DNA of 45,473 nt from Fibrobacter sp. (GTDB lineage Bacteria; Fibrobacterota; Fibrobacteria; Fibrobacterales; Fibrobacteraceae), in contig JAFZOV010000019.1 of assembly GCA_017550445.1 (NCBI GenBank), positions 1 through 45,473 on the forward strand, read 5' to 3'. Position 1 is the first letter of the stretch, and each line of letters starts with the position of its first letter. The notes beneath the pieces are model-generated. The model was not told the origin of the DNA. It worked only from the letters and a program-made list of their open reading frames with translations, and made no database searches. A program made the translations under genes and the position numbers. Positions 1-7,652 of the stretch are shown here, piece after piece.

Positions 1-802
1 GACCACTGAAGAAGAACTCAGCGCCCGCGTGGCGAAACTCAAGGAAAAGACGGGCAAGACCCCCATCCTCGCGACCATCCTGGTGGGCGACGATCCGGCC
101 AGCGCCACGTACGTGAAGATGAAGGGCAACGCCTGCGCCCGCGTGGGTATGGAAAGCATCCGCGTGGCAATGCCCAAGAACACCACCACGCAGGAACTCC
201 TCGACAAGATCCAGGAATTGAACGAGAACCCGGACGTGCACGGCATTCTGTTGCAGCACCCAGTCCCGCGCCATATCGACGAACGTGCCGCCTTCGAAAA
301 GATTGACGCCCGCAAGGACGTGGACGGTGTGACCTGCCTGGGCTTTGGCCGCATGGCGATGGGCGAACCGGCCTACGGTTGCGCGACTCCCGCCGGCATC
401 ATGCGCCTCCTCAAGGCATACAACATCCCGCTCAAGGGCAAGCACGCCGTCGTGGTGGGCCGTAGCGCCATCCTCGGAAAGCCGATGGCACTCATGCTCC
501 TGAATGCGGATTGCACCGTGACCATTTGCCACAGCAAGACGGAAAACCTCCCCGAATTCGTGAAGCAGGCCGACATCCTCGTGGGTGCGGTCGGCAAGCC
601 CGAGTTCATCAAGAAGGAATGGATCAAGCAGGGCGCCGTCGTGGTCGACGCCGGTTACCATCCGGGTGGCGTGGGCGACATCGAGAAGGGTCTCGACGAC
701 GTGGCGAGCGCATACACGCCTGTTCCGGGCGGCGTAGGCCCGATGACCATCAACACGCTCATCTACCAGAGCGTGGAAAGCGGCGAGAAATATTTGGGAT
801 AA
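1..802 (+). CDS. folD: FolD, methylenetetrahydrofolate dehydrogenase/cyclohydrolase (5' end outside window)
   Basis: Bifunctional cytosolic enzyme of one-carbon metabolism that oxidises 5,10-methylene-THF to methenyl-THF and hydrolyses it to 10-formyl-THF. The frame is open from base 2, so the true start lies upstream; the GTG at 29 is internal. Visible family features are the YVKMK segment with the catalytic lysine, a [12 protein letters not shown] segment (usually VDGFHPxNxGRL), the dinucleotide-binding [11 protein letters not shown] motif, and the PGGVGPMTI signature near the C-terminus. About 266 residues are visible of a family length near 285-300, so only some 20-30 residues are missing. 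It is followed by a strong terminator and converges on the minus-strand gene at 850-1185. Recognition is firm; the rest of the operon, if any, is outside the window. Confidence 0.95.
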   Translation, partial: TTEEELSARVAKLKEKTGKTPILATILVGDDPASATYVKMKGNACARVGMESIRVAMPKNTTTQELLDKIQELNENPDVHGILLQHPVPRHIDERAAFEKIDARKDVDGVTCLGFGRMAMGEPAYGCATPAGIMRLLKAYNIPLKGKHAVVVGRSAILGKPMALMLLNADCTVTICHSKTENLPEFVKQADILVGAVGKPEFIKKEWIKQGAVVVDAGYHPGGVGDIEKGLDDVASAYTPVPGGVGPMTINTLIYQSVESGEKYLG

Positions 803-825
803 GAGCCTAGACTCTTTATGCAATC

Positions 826-851
826 ATCCCCGCGCAAGCGGGGATTTTTTT
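826..851 (+). terminator. Intrinsic terminator after folD
   Basis: A perfect 8-bp stem ATCCCCGC / GCGGGGAT closed by a GCAA (GNRA-type) tetraloop and followed directly by seven T residues. It ends folD. The stop codon of the convergent minus-strand gene (TAA, read from 850-852) lies inside the T run. Confidence 0.9.
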
Positions 852-1185
852 ATCGCTTTTGCCACTCGCGCTCGACGGCATCCGCTTCGGCGGAGTTCGG
901 CGAAAGCATGTTCTTTACCGTCTGACCGACATAATCCGCGCCAATGCCGATTAGCGTTCCCGTAAGGGAATCGTTCGAATACTCAAGATTCATCGCCGAA
1001 ATGGCTTCGGAAGTCGCCTTGTCTTTCTGCTGGGCGACGCTGTCCGAATAGACCAGCGGGCGATTTTTCGATACGCCAGTAAGGTTAACCGTATCTGCCG
1101 ACGACTGCGCGGGAGCCTTCTTCTGCACAAGCTGTGCAAAAGAAAACGGCACACAAAGCAACAAGCACGTCAAAACAAATTTCAT
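850..1185 (-). CDS. Small exported protein of unknown function
   Basis: A protein of 111 residues if it starts at the ATG at 1183-1185. I prefer this start because it gives a clean signal peptide (MKFVLTCLLLCVPFSFA, then Q), whereas the upstream in-frame starts add a non-signal extension. The mature part is hydrophilic and has no motif I recognise; a short hydrophobic stretch near residue 80 (GTLIGIGADYVG) is glycine-rich. The gene follows the FISUMP lipoprotein gene by 20 bases on the same strand, but a TATATT hexamer 7 bases before the ATG suggests its own, nearly leaderless transcript, and no Shine-Dalgarno sequence is visible. Probably a periplasmic or secreted small protein. Function unknown. 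Confidence 0.6.
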   Translation of the reverse strand: MKFVLTCLLLCVPFSFAQLVQKKAPAQSSADTVNLTGVSKNRPLVYSDSVAQQKDKATSEAISAMNLEYSNDSLTGTLIGIGADYVGQTVKNMLSPNSAEADAVEREWQKR

Positions 1186-1192
1186 ACGACCA

Positions 1193-1198
1193 AATATA
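1193..1198 (-). promoter_or_regulatory. Candidate -10 element, near-leaderless start
   Basis: TATATT on the minus strand with 7 bases between it and the ATG of the 850-1185 gene. With the usual 6-7 bases from -10 to the transcription start, transcription would begin at about the ATG. No clear -35 was seen. Confidence 0.4.
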
Positions 1199-1205
1199 GT
1201 TTTTA

Positions 1206-3746
1206 CTAGTCCTTGACACAACGGATTCCGAAGCGGAAGCGGTTGTCATCGCTTTTACGAACAGGTTGCTTGAAGACGGTCTTGCGCACGTCATTGACTC
1301 CGTTCGACGACATAATATAGTAGTAGCCAGCCTCGTTATCGACATCTTCTGCACCGATGCACGCCACGGCCTCGTCCCTGACATTGACTAGATCATAGCC
1401 GCTATTATCCTGGTAGCAGGTGTTCGGGATAACGGCAAAACCGTACTTATCTGTACCCTGGTTGTACCAAGGCCAGCTGAACGTGTATCTCAAATCGATG
1501 GCATATGTCGCCGAATCATTTGCCTTGGCATAAGCGAGCAGGCTATCCCAATCCGCAGTAGTCGAGACATGCCAGCCATCCGGGCAGATGGATCCCGTTG
1601 AATCAAACGGGTAGGTGTAGTGCAGCCCGTAAATGTCGCAGGAATCCTTCTTGCAGGTGCTGTTACCCGATTCATACTTGAGATTTTCCGCCATCCATGT
1701 CGTGCCGTTGATTTCTACGGTCCTGTATTCATGGCCATCGCGTTCATCGACAAGCGTGCCGTATGTACCCTTGTACCCGTACGCCACCTTATCCTCGCTC
1801 ACGCAGCGGACGTTAAACTTTGTATCCCTTATGGCGTTCGCTTTAGAAACAAACGCAGAATCCGCATAGCCAACTCTATAGGCGGACAAAGTGTATACAA
1901 GGGAATCGTTGAGTTCCGTACTTGACCACAGATAGGTGGCCGTATCACCAAAAGAATCCCGGCCATTCCACATATACCCCATCATTATTAGCGAGAATCC
2001 CGAACTGTTCGTTCCCTTGTAGGTATCATTCTCCTGGGACACCAGATAGCGGGCTTTCTTATTATTAGACGCTATATACACCAACGTATCAAAGTCTTCC
2101 TTTGTGGGTAAACGCCAACCTGCAGGGCAGGCCGTCATGGCATCTTCATGCCGATAGAACCTTCCATAGCGCATGCACGAGAACGAATTTACATCGCGGT
2201 TTCCTTTATAACACACGCTGCTGTCCGTCTCAAAATTCAGGTTCTCCGCCATCCACTTGGTATGCCCGATGTTTATGGTCTTGTATGTCCTGTTGTCGCG
2301 GCTATCGGTAAATTCCCCGTACTCGAGTTCGGGGTTCATGTAACTCAAGGTATCGTCCTTGAGGCGCCCCTTCATGCAAAGCAGCCCGGACACGTTCGCA
2401 GTATCGTCCTTGATTGTCGCGACATTCGAGCCCTTCGCGAATACGACACTTCCAGTTATTTCATCCTTCTTACTACCCCCTATCAGGAACCTGGCCTCAT
2501 CGCCATCCGTGGGCTTAATGCCGAGACCAAATGCGTCAAAGGCATAGTCGTCACCCCAGCCTTCCTGCGCCTTGAGCGTAAACCCGGCAAAGCACTCGCC
2601 ACCGACATAAGTGAGAAACTCTCCCCACTCGCTAGCACTCGGGATATGCCATCCGAAGGGGCACGCCTTCTTGCCGTTAGCCTCGAGATACATAGACTTG
2701 CCATTGATTTTCAGGCTACCATCTTCGTTTACGAAACACTTATTTTCGCCATTCTTGTTGCAGGCTCGGGTAGAAAGCGAACTGTTTGGTTCAGCGCCAT
2801 TACATACCTTCCTGTCTTCGCCACGGACGCCGAATGTCGTCGTAGGATTATTTAGATCGGGAACCAAGTCTCCCTTTATGCACCGCAATGCAGCAGGAGA
2901 CGCAAAATTCGTAGCCGCCTTGTCTTTGATATTTTTTGAGTCAAATACCATGAAATATGGTCTGATATTTTCACTACCACTGGTCTGCGTAGCCGTAAAG
3001 AAATTTAACGCAGCCGATTTATTCGTCCCCTTTTCGGGAATGGCAACGGTAAACCCGTAATCATCGGTCCCCTGATAACTCGACGCGTTATCCTTAGAAA
3101 ATAGAGCCGGAGCCAACCCCTTATACTCGTAGAATGTGGGTGTCGATCCGTAGAACTTATTAAGCAGGGCCAACCAATCCCCCCTCGTCGGAATTCTCCA
3201 TCCATCCGGGCAGATTCCCTGGAGAGGCTGGTCACAAACAATGTTGTGTCCACAATAGGATTTTGTGGAGTCGATAACCTCGCCCCAGGTATAGATTCTT
3301 CCATACTTGGTGCAGTCCTTATTATCGCCTTCGTGGCAACCGAGGCTAGATGCCGGAGCGTAGTTCAGGTTCTCTGCCATCCAGGTCATCCCATCAACGG
3401 TAATGGTCCTGTACTCGCGCCCGTCACGCTTGTCGGTAAACGTTCCCTTCTCAATCTTAGAATCATCGTAGGTGTATCTCGATGAAGACGACCCTACGCT
3501 AGAAGAAGACCCGCTAGAACTGGAGCCGTTCGTGGAACTGCTGGAACTCGAGCCCTTCTTGGAACTGCTAGAACCGTCATCGCTATCAGAATCGCTGGAA
3601 CCGTCATCGCCCTCAGAATCGCTGGAGCCGTCTTCCTCAGAGGAATCGTCACCACGGGCAATGAAATCCGAATTGTCATCGCCACAAGAGGCCACGACGA
3701 GCAGGAACGCCAATAAAAGAATTTGCAAGAATAATTGCTTTTTCAT
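1206..3746 (-). CDS. FISUMP-domain surface lipoprotein
   Basis: An 846-residue lipoprotein. The N-terminus MKKQLFLQILL...LVVASC carries a lipobox with the acylated cysteine at residue 21. Residues about 22-90 form an Asp/Glu/Ser-rich then almost pure Ser/Gly linker. Three clear FISUMP modules follow, starting near residues 100, 480 and 665, each beginning with a (F/L)(T/V)D(K/S/E)RD-type strand, then WMAENLN/K, then CP(D/A)GWR/H(I/L/V)P/S and ending near a RC(I/V)(K/S) strand. A more diverged module lies near residues 300-465 (CPFGWHIPSASEW). FISUMP is a paralogous family greatly expanded in Fibrobacter; its role is not established, but the lipid anchor and Ser linker suggest display at the outer membrane. 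The gene starts at the ATG at 3744-3746, with TAGGAG about 12 bases upstream. It lies downstream of the BASS transporter on the same strand. Confidence 0.9.
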   Translation of the reverse strand: MKKQLFLQILLLAFLLVVASCGDDNSDFIARGDDSSEEDGSSDSEGDDGSSDSDSDDGSSSSKKGSSSSSSTNGSSSSGSSSSVGSSSSRYTYDDSKIEKGTFTDKRDGREYRTITVDGMTWMAENLNYAPASSLGCHEGDNKDCTKYGRIYTWGEVIDSTKSYCGHNIVCDQPLQGICPDGWRIPTRGDWLALLNKFYGSTPTFYEYKGLAPALFSKDNASSYQGTDDYGFTVAIPEKGTNKSAALNFFTATQTSGSENIRPYFMVFDSKNIKDKAATNFASPAALRCIKGDLVPDLNNPTTTFGVRGEDRKVCNGAEPNSSLSTRACNKNGENKCFVNEDGSLKINGKSMYLEANGKKACPFGWHIPSASEWGEFLTYVGGECFAGFTLKAQEGWGDDYAFDAFGLGIKPTDGDEARFLIGGSKKDEITGSVVFAKGSNVATIKDDTANVSGLLCMKGRLKDDTLSYMNPELEYGEFTDSRDNRTYKTINIGHTKWMAENLNFETDSSVCYKGNRDVNSFSCMRYGRFYRHEDAMTACPAGWRLPTKEDFDTLVYIASNNKKARYLVSQENDTYKGTNSSGFSLIMMGYMWNGRDSFGDTATYLWSSTELNDSLVYTLSAYRVGYADSAFVSKANAIRDTKFNVRCVSEDKVAYGYKGTYGTLVDERDGHEYRTVEINGTTWMAENLKYESGNSTCKKDSCDIYGLHYTYPFDSTGSICPDGWHVSTTADWDSLLAYAKANDSATYAIDLRYTFSWPWYNQGTDKYGFAVIPNTCYQDNSGYDLVNVRDEAVACIGAEDVDNEAGYYYIMSSNGVNDVRKTVFKQPVRKSDDNRFRFGIRCVKD

Positions 3747-3791
3747 AACCCCAAACTTTCTCCTACTTATTACAAAGCAATAATAAATAAT

Positions 3792-4775
3792 TTATCGGTC
3801 GCGGCGTGCAAAGAATTGTGCGACAATAGTCCCGCTTATGGAATGGTAGGCGCAGCTTATCGCGCAGGGCACCACGCAAATCGCAGCCTCCGGGTGTGCC
3901 GCCACGTTTTCCGGGTTTGCAAAGAAGGCCGCCGCAAGCACGGTCGCCATGCCCGCATTCTGCACGCCCACCTCGATAGCGATGGTGCGCTTCTTGGCCG
4001 TATTGAACTTGAAAATCCGCCCGACGGTATAGCCCAGCACGTAGCCGAGCCCGTTGTGGAAGAACACCACCGCAAGCACCAAGAAGAGCAGCCCGAGCCC
4101 GTTGGCAAGCAAGTGCGGGCGCACCGTCACAATCACGCCGCCCACAATCAGGGCAAGGCCGATCACGCTCACCGCAGGCATATTCGCACGGATTTCCTGG
4201 AACACGGCATTCTTGCTGAGGAAATGGTTGCACACGAAGCCGATGGTAATCGGCGCCACCGTCACGTAGAGAATGTTGAGGAACATTCCGGCGGCGTTCA
4301 CGTTGATGCTCGTATCCGCAAGCCAGAGCACGAGCAGCGGGGTCATGATAGGCGCAAGAAGCGTCGAGACCATCGTCATGCTCACCGAGTACGTCACGTC
4401 GCCCTTGGCAAGGAAGCTCATTACGTTGCTCGAAACGCCGCCCGGGCAGCAACCCACGAGAATGATACCCACGGCGAGGTACGGATCCAGCCCGAAAATC
4501 TTGGTAAGCGTGAACGCCACGAGCGGCATGATGGTGTACTGTGCGCAGGCCCCGAGCAATATGTGAAGCGGCTGCTTCATGAGGTTACGGACATCGTCCA
4601 TCGTGATGGTAAGGCCCATGCTGAGCATGATCACGCCGAGGATTATGGAACTCGTGTTGCCATGCACCCAGCCGAATGCGACCGGGACAAAGAAGGCGAC
4701 AACGGCAGCACCGATGACAAAGAGCGATGTGTATGAAGAAAGAAGACGGTTTATAGCCCTGATTATTTTCAACAT
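3792..4775 (-). CDS. BASS-family sodium-dependent transporter
   Basis: About 327 residues, almost entirely hydrophobic segments, consistent with the 9-10 helices of the bile acid:sodium symporter (BASS) fold in the inner membrane. Motifs typical of the family are visible: LSMGLTI in the first third, GCCPGGVSSNVMSFLAKGD near residues 110-130 (the crossover region that binds sodium), and EVGVQNAGMA near residue 270. Family members import bile acids, pantoate, pyruvate or other organic anions; the substrate cannot be told from sequence. I start it at the ATG at 4773-4775, not the TTG two codons upstream. A TATATT hexamer ends 6 bases before this ATG and there is no Shine-Dalgarno, so the mRNA may be leaderless. 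Next on the strand is the FISUMP lipoprotein, 45 bases away. Confidence 0.85.
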   Translation of the reverse strand: MLKIIRAINRLLSSYTSLFVIGAAVVAFFVPVAFGWVHGNTSSIILGVIMLSMGLTITMDDVRNLMKQPLHILLGACAQYTIMPLVAFTLTKIFGLDPYLAVGIILVGCCPGGVSSNVMSFLAKGDVTYSVSMTMVSTLLAPIMTPLLVLWLADTSINVNAAGMFLNILYVTVAPITIGFVCNHFLSKNAVFQEIRANMPAVSVIGLALIVGGVIVTVRPHLLANGLGLLFLVLAVVFFHNGLGYVLGYTVGRIFKFNTAKKRTIAIEVGVQNAGMATVLAAAFFANPENVAAHPEAAICVVPCAISCAYHSISGTIVAQFFARRDR

Positions 4776-4781
4776 GCCCAA

Positions 4782-4787
4782 AATATA
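4782..4787 (-). promoter_or_regulatory. Candidate -10 element of the BASS transporter gene
   Basis: TATATT on the minus strand, 6 bases before the ATG at 4775, so the predicted transcription start coincides with the start codon. No canonical -35 is visible. Confidence 0.4.
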
Positions 4788-4796
4788 GGTAAAGCA

Positions 4797-4948
4797 CTAG
4801 GCCGGGGGCTCATCGAAATCCACGAGGTACATCTTATTGGTGTTGAAATTCTTCACAAGCACGGTTTTCTGTGAAAATTCCCACCTCTGCAACCAGCCGG
4901 TGCGTATTGCTTCGGATGAACAGTCTCGTCAAGCTCATAGGCGTCCAT
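4797..4948 (-). pseudogene. Small frameshifted gene, about 50 residues when intact
   Basis: On the minus strand an ATG at 4946-4948, after a weak CAGG, opens a frame reading MDAYELDETVHPKQYAP. At about 4895-4905 the protein-like sequence moves to another frame and continues GWLQRWEFSQKTVLVKN then NTNKMYLVDFDEPPA to a TAG at 4797-4799. Both halves are acidic and aromatic in a similar style and together make one plausible small protein, so a one-base change near GCACCGG is the simplest reading. I do not recognise the family. It is either a small broken gene or an intact one with a sequencing error. It lies 22 bases upstream of the BASS transporter on the same strand. Confidence 0.45.
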
Positions 4949-4998
4949 GTTAACCTGACATTCGTGTATAAACCTCTTTTCACAATATACAATTGCTT

Positions 4999-5032
4999 TG
5001 CGACAACTATTGTCGCATATAGATACTATTTT
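4999..5032 (+). promoter_or_regulatory. Operator/promoter A (19-bp palindrome plus -10)
   Basis: TGCGACAACTATTGTCGCA at 4999-5017, a perfect 8-bp inverted repeat with a 3-base centre, then 9 bases, then TATTTT at 5027-5032. It drives the gene at 5051. It is the most symmetric copy of the shared motif. Confidence 0.75.
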
Positions 5033-5050
5033 CAGAAAGAGGATTAATTT

Positions 5051-5638
5051 ATGAAAGATTCAGAAATCACATACATCCGGGACATGGATAGCCCGAAGAT
5101 CGGCGTCAAGCAACAGTCCGACATAACCTTCGTGAACTTCGAGAAGCGCCGCTACATCAACGAAAGTCCTATCAACGCTCAAGAACTTGACATTCTGTTC
5201 AAGAACGGTTACAAGGCCATTGACACGGCGATTGCTGATACCATTATGCGGCTCAACTGCATGTTAGGATGCGAGACGCGTTATTGCTGTTCAGGACACC
5301 CCGGAAGATTTAACGAAGGGTACATCGTATTCGAAGACTTCCCCGAAACGCTGAGGAGAGAGGTCGGCAAGCTCAAATACTGGCAGCTGGAACCAAGCCC
5401 CGATGCAAAACGACCCCATTTAATCCGTTTGGGAATGAATGGTGTTCCCAGCACCGATTCGACCACATGGCTCAAGGCCCTGCTTGAACTCGCCGAAATG
5501 GATTGCCTGCCCCAATGCAACCCGTTTGACGAATACCGAATCGACAGCTCATACAAGGGGCGCGCCCCGCACAAGCAGGAGATCAGGCACATTTACCCCG
5601 CAAGAAAAAACTTACGAGTCCGAACACAGGATTTTTAG
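5051..5638 (+). CDS. CCSGH-motif protein of unknown function
   Basis: A soluble 195-residue protein with no signal peptide or membrane segment. A short cysteine-rich motif, CETRYCCSGHPG, sits near residues 74-83 and is followed by GYIVFEDFP. Similar CCSGH segments occur in small uncharacterised proteins of Firmicutes, as I recall, and the cysteines plus histidine could bind metal; this is a guess. The C-terminal 40 residues are basic. The start is the ATG at 5051, 8 bases after AGAGGA. It has its own promoter with palindrome A. It converges on the tiny gene at 5648-5854, with 9 bases between the stop codons. Judged by its operator, it belongs to the same regulon as the MoxR/VWA operon. Confidence 0.75.
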   Translation: MKDSEITYIRDMDSPKIGVKQQSDITFVNFEKRRYINESPINAQELDILFKNGYKAIDTAIADTIMRLNCMLGCETRYCCSGHPGRFNEGYIVFEDFPETLRREVGKLKYWQLEPSPDAKRPHLIRLGMNGVPSTDSTTWLKALLELAEMDCLPQCNPFDEYRIDSSYKGRAPHKQEIRHIYPARKNLRVRTQDF

Positions 5639-5647
5639 CGGGGTGGA

Positions 5648-5854
5648 TCAAATATCCCACGGACCGTCCGAAATGTCGTTCGGGTAGGCATAGACATACG
5701 CGCTCGAGGCCGGCTCGAGTTTGGCAAACAGGGCGCGGAAATCTGCGGTGCCCTCCTGGGTAATGACTTTTGCAATGCGGTGCACCACCTCAGTGAACGG
5801 CACGCTGCCAGTCATTTCGCGGTGGACCTTGTCAATCAATTCCTTTTGCGTCAT
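5648..5854 (-). CDS. Small 68-residue protein under the shared operator
   Basis: It begins MTQKELIDKVHREMTG and ends in an acidic, aromatic tail (YPNDISDGPWDI). The start is well supported: AAAGGAG lies 5 bases before the ATG at 5852-5854, and palindrome B with a TAAATT -10 lies about 35-70 bases upstream on the same strand. The first 30 residues look faintly like the opening helices of HU-type DNA-binding proteins (xxKxELIDKV), but the beta arms that HU needs are absent, so I do not assign it. It is divergent from the zinc-ribbon gene at 6091, sharing a 236-bp control region. Confidence 0.65.
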   Translation of the reverse strand: MTQKELIDKVHREMTGSVPFTEVVHRIAKVITQEGTADFRALFAKLEPASSAYVYAYPNDISDGPWDI

Positions 5855-5887
5855 AAAAACTCCTTTGTCGTTTTTTTCTTGACGTAG

Positions 5888-5921
5888 AATTTACTCCATA
5901 CATGCGACAAATAATTGCGCA
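5888..5921 (-). promoter_or_regulatory. Operator/promoter B (minus strand)
   Basis: On the minus strand, TGCGCAATTATTTGTCGCA (5921 to 5903), then 9 bases, then TAAATT (5893 to 5888). The promoter-distal arm is degenerate, but the proximal arm TTGTCGCA and the 9-base spacing are exact. It drives the 5648-5854 gene. Confidence 0.65.
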
Positions 5922-5963
5922 TGCGAATGGGCCCCAAAAATTTTTTTCAAAAAAAAACTCCCA

Positions 5964-5997
5964 TGTGACAACATCTGTCGCATGGGTTTTGTATATT
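5964..5997 (+). promoter_or_regulatory. Operator/promoter C
   Basis: TGTGACAACATCTGTCGCA at 5964-5982, inside a longer inverted repeat (CCCATG...CATGGG, 5960-5986), then 9 bases, then TATATT at 5992-5997. It drives the gene at 6091 with a leader of about 87 bases. Back to back with operator B, 42 bp apart. Confidence 0.75.
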
Positions 5998-6090
5998 GGG
6001 TTTTAGATTTATGCGTGTATTCACATATATGCATAGATAAACAAAGGCAAATCAACGATAAAAAGACAGGCCAATAACAGGAGATTACTT

Positions 6091-6882
6091 ATGGCTATTC
6101 ATATTGACGATTCCAAGCCCTTCCCGCAGTTCTTGCAAGAACCTAACAACAAGCGCGAATCCTTCGCCGCGATGTGCAAGCGCCAAGCGGAAGGCCTGAA
6201 GCTCATCAGCGACGAGATGGAACAGGAAGACAGGGAGCAGAAGGAACTGGGCGAACTCCAGAAAAAGAGCATCGAACGCAAGAAAAAGCTGCTGTTCGAC
6301 AACCTGGACCTTATCATGCGGCACAAGGAGGAGATTTACGCCACCCCGCGCTACGCCAACATTGACGCACATTACGCTATTAGGGGCGGCGGGCTCTATG
6401 TAGGAACCCTGCACACTTCGGGAACATTCAACATCGCAGGCAGTCCCGTCAAGGTAAACCTCAGGCTGGCAACTCTCCTCCGCATTTGGGAAACCGACCA
6501 GTTCAAGGTGAAGTGCAAGTGTGGCGGCACAGCATTCATCCGCAGTTTCACGGGATCTCCGCTTTCGGGCGGTTCCCAAGCAACCGCATATTGCCCCGAA
6601 TGCAAGAACGAACCCCATGTCGCCAACCGCAGTTTTGGCAAGTATTACTGGTTTTTGCAGGGCAAGCTTTGCGAAGACGTTGAGATTGTCGCGAAGAACT
6701 TTATTGCCAAGTGGACATTGGCCGAAACGGAATACGAAAAGAAGGTCGCCAAGGGAGGTTACGCAGACCCCAAACCCGGAGCCGATTTGCACGGCGACGG
6801 GGAAACCTGCAACCTCGAAACGATGATCAACGAATTGCGCCTGAAGGAATTTGACGAAAGCCAAAAATCGCAGGAGAAGTAG
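6091..6882 (+). CDS. Coiled-coil and zinc-ribbon protein of unknown function
   Basis: A 263-residue soluble protein. Residues about 35-80 are Glu/Lys/Gln-rich and probably form a coiled coil (EMEQEDREQKELGELQKKS). Residues about 141-171 hold a C-x-C-GG ... C-P-E-C arrangement, a likely zinc ribbon. The C-terminus is charged. Such ribbons commonly bind nucleic acid or protein partners, but no family is recognised. The ATG at 6091 follows CAGGAG by 8 bases. Transcription should start near 6004 from operator/promoter C. Operator D of the next operon begins 2 bases after its stop codon, so it is the end of its own unit. Its place directly upstream of the MoxR/VWA operon and its shared operator suggest that it works with it. 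Confidence 0.75.
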   Translation: MAIHIDDSKPFPQFLQEPNNKRESFAAMCKRQAEGLKLISDEMEQEDREQKELGELQKKSIERKKKLLFDNLDLIMRHKEEIYATPRYANIDAHYAIRGGGLYVGTLHTSGTFNIAGSPVKVNLRLATLLRIWETDQFKVKCKCGGTAFIRSFTGSPLSGGSQATAYCPECKNEPHVANRSFGKYYWFLQGKLCEDVEIVAKNFIAKWTLAETEYEKKVAKGGYADPKPGADLHGDGETCNLETMINELRLKEFDESQKSQEK

Positions 6883-6883
6883 A

Positions 6884-6917
6884 TGCGACAGTAATTGTCG
6901 TATATCATGGTTATATT
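6884..6917 (+). promoter_or_regulatory. Operator/promoter D of the MoxR/VWA operon
   Basis: TGCGACAGTAATTGTCGTA at 6884-6902, 9 bases, TATATT at 6912-6917. The -10 ends 6 bases before the ATG at 6924, so the first gene of the operon may be translated from a leaderless mRNA. Confidence 0.75.
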
Positions 6918-6923
6918 TTCGGT

Positions 6924-7643
6924 ATGCACAAAAAAGATATTCCCTCCTCTTATTGGGACAAACTAGTCAATAAAATCCTCGTTCCGGGCGAACGGGGGAC
7001 TTTCCCGTGCGAAGGTGAAATCCTCGGCGCATTCAACGAACTTAAATACCGCAAGCCGGAGCAGAAGTACTCCGTCCTGACTATCGTAGAACAGCAAAAG
7101 ACCCTGTTCCAGAGAGATGATAAAATCAACGAGATCAAGCTCCAGAAAAGACTTGATTCTTTCTATTCCATCGAACTGGTCATTAATTTCGAGGCGACAT
7201 TGCGGCTATCGATAAACGATTCCGCGCAGCACGAACGTTCGTTCAGTTATTCCTCGCCGACAATCAACCTGCAAGAAACGCTCATGAATCTCGATGCGTT
7301 CGTAGAAAACTTCCCGAAGTTCCTCGAAGATTTCAACATTCTCGAAGTCAACAGCGCGAAAAAGGCCAAACTCGACAACATGGCAAAACTGAGCATCCGT
7401 ACGGCCGTTGCGCAGGTAATGTCGGAAACCCCTTACGAATGGGACCTGGTCGACAAGGGGGAATTCCATTCCCTCCGCATCGGCATGGGGAAAAAGAACA
7501 TGGTCCAGATAACGCTGAACAGCCGAAATTTCGCCAAGCGGGTTTCTTCGCTAGCAGACACCCTGCACGCGATCGAGACGCTGTTCGATACGCTTCCCTT
7601 CCCGATGGACATAACCATGTCAAAGGAATTTGTCAAACTCTAA
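6924..7643 (+). CDS. MoxR/VWA-associated protein, paralog 1
   Basis: A 239-residue soluble protein, first gene of a four-gene operon. I do not recognise a named family, but its C-terminal half clearly matches the fourth gene of the operon (10083-10823). Aligned segments are YEWDLVDKG / YEWHLDNDE, MVQITLNSRNF / MIQISLTPKNF, and IETLFDTLPFPMDI / IETLLDQIPYAVDI. Both share an alpha/beta plan: a variable N-terminus, a central strand-rich part, a Lys-rich helix, and a C-terminal strand-helix module. No Shine-Dalgarno precedes the ATG at 6924, which lies where transcription is predicted to begin. The moxR-like gene follows 9 bases later. Two related proteins flanking an ATPase/VWA pair suggest adaptors or substrates of that pair; this is an inference. 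Confidence 0.75.
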   Translation: MHKKDIPSSYWDKLVNKILVPGERGTFPCEGEILGAFNELKYRKPEQKYSVLTIVEQQKTLFQRDDKINEIKLQKRLDSFYSIELVINFEATLRLSINDSAQHERSFSYSSPTINLQETLMNLDAFVENFPKFLEDFNILEVNSAKKAKLDNMAKLSIRTAVAQVMSETPYEWDLVDKGEFHSLRIGMGKKNMVQITLNSRNFAKRVSSLADTLHAIETLFDTLPFPMDITMSKEFVKL

Positions 7644-7652
7644 GGAGACTTT

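Noticed and set aside
29..31. GTG at 29 as the start of folD
   Set aside because: The frame is open to the window edge and the N-terminal helix of FolD continues upstream, so the gene is truncated by the window.
3819..3837. Further copy of the regulon palindrome
   Set aside because: Only the left arm TGCGACA is present, and it lies inside the BASS coding sequence.
4906..4917. ATTGCTTCGGAT shared with the REP-like element at 42148
   Set aside because: Only 12 bases match and there is no palindrome at 4906, so chance is sufficient.
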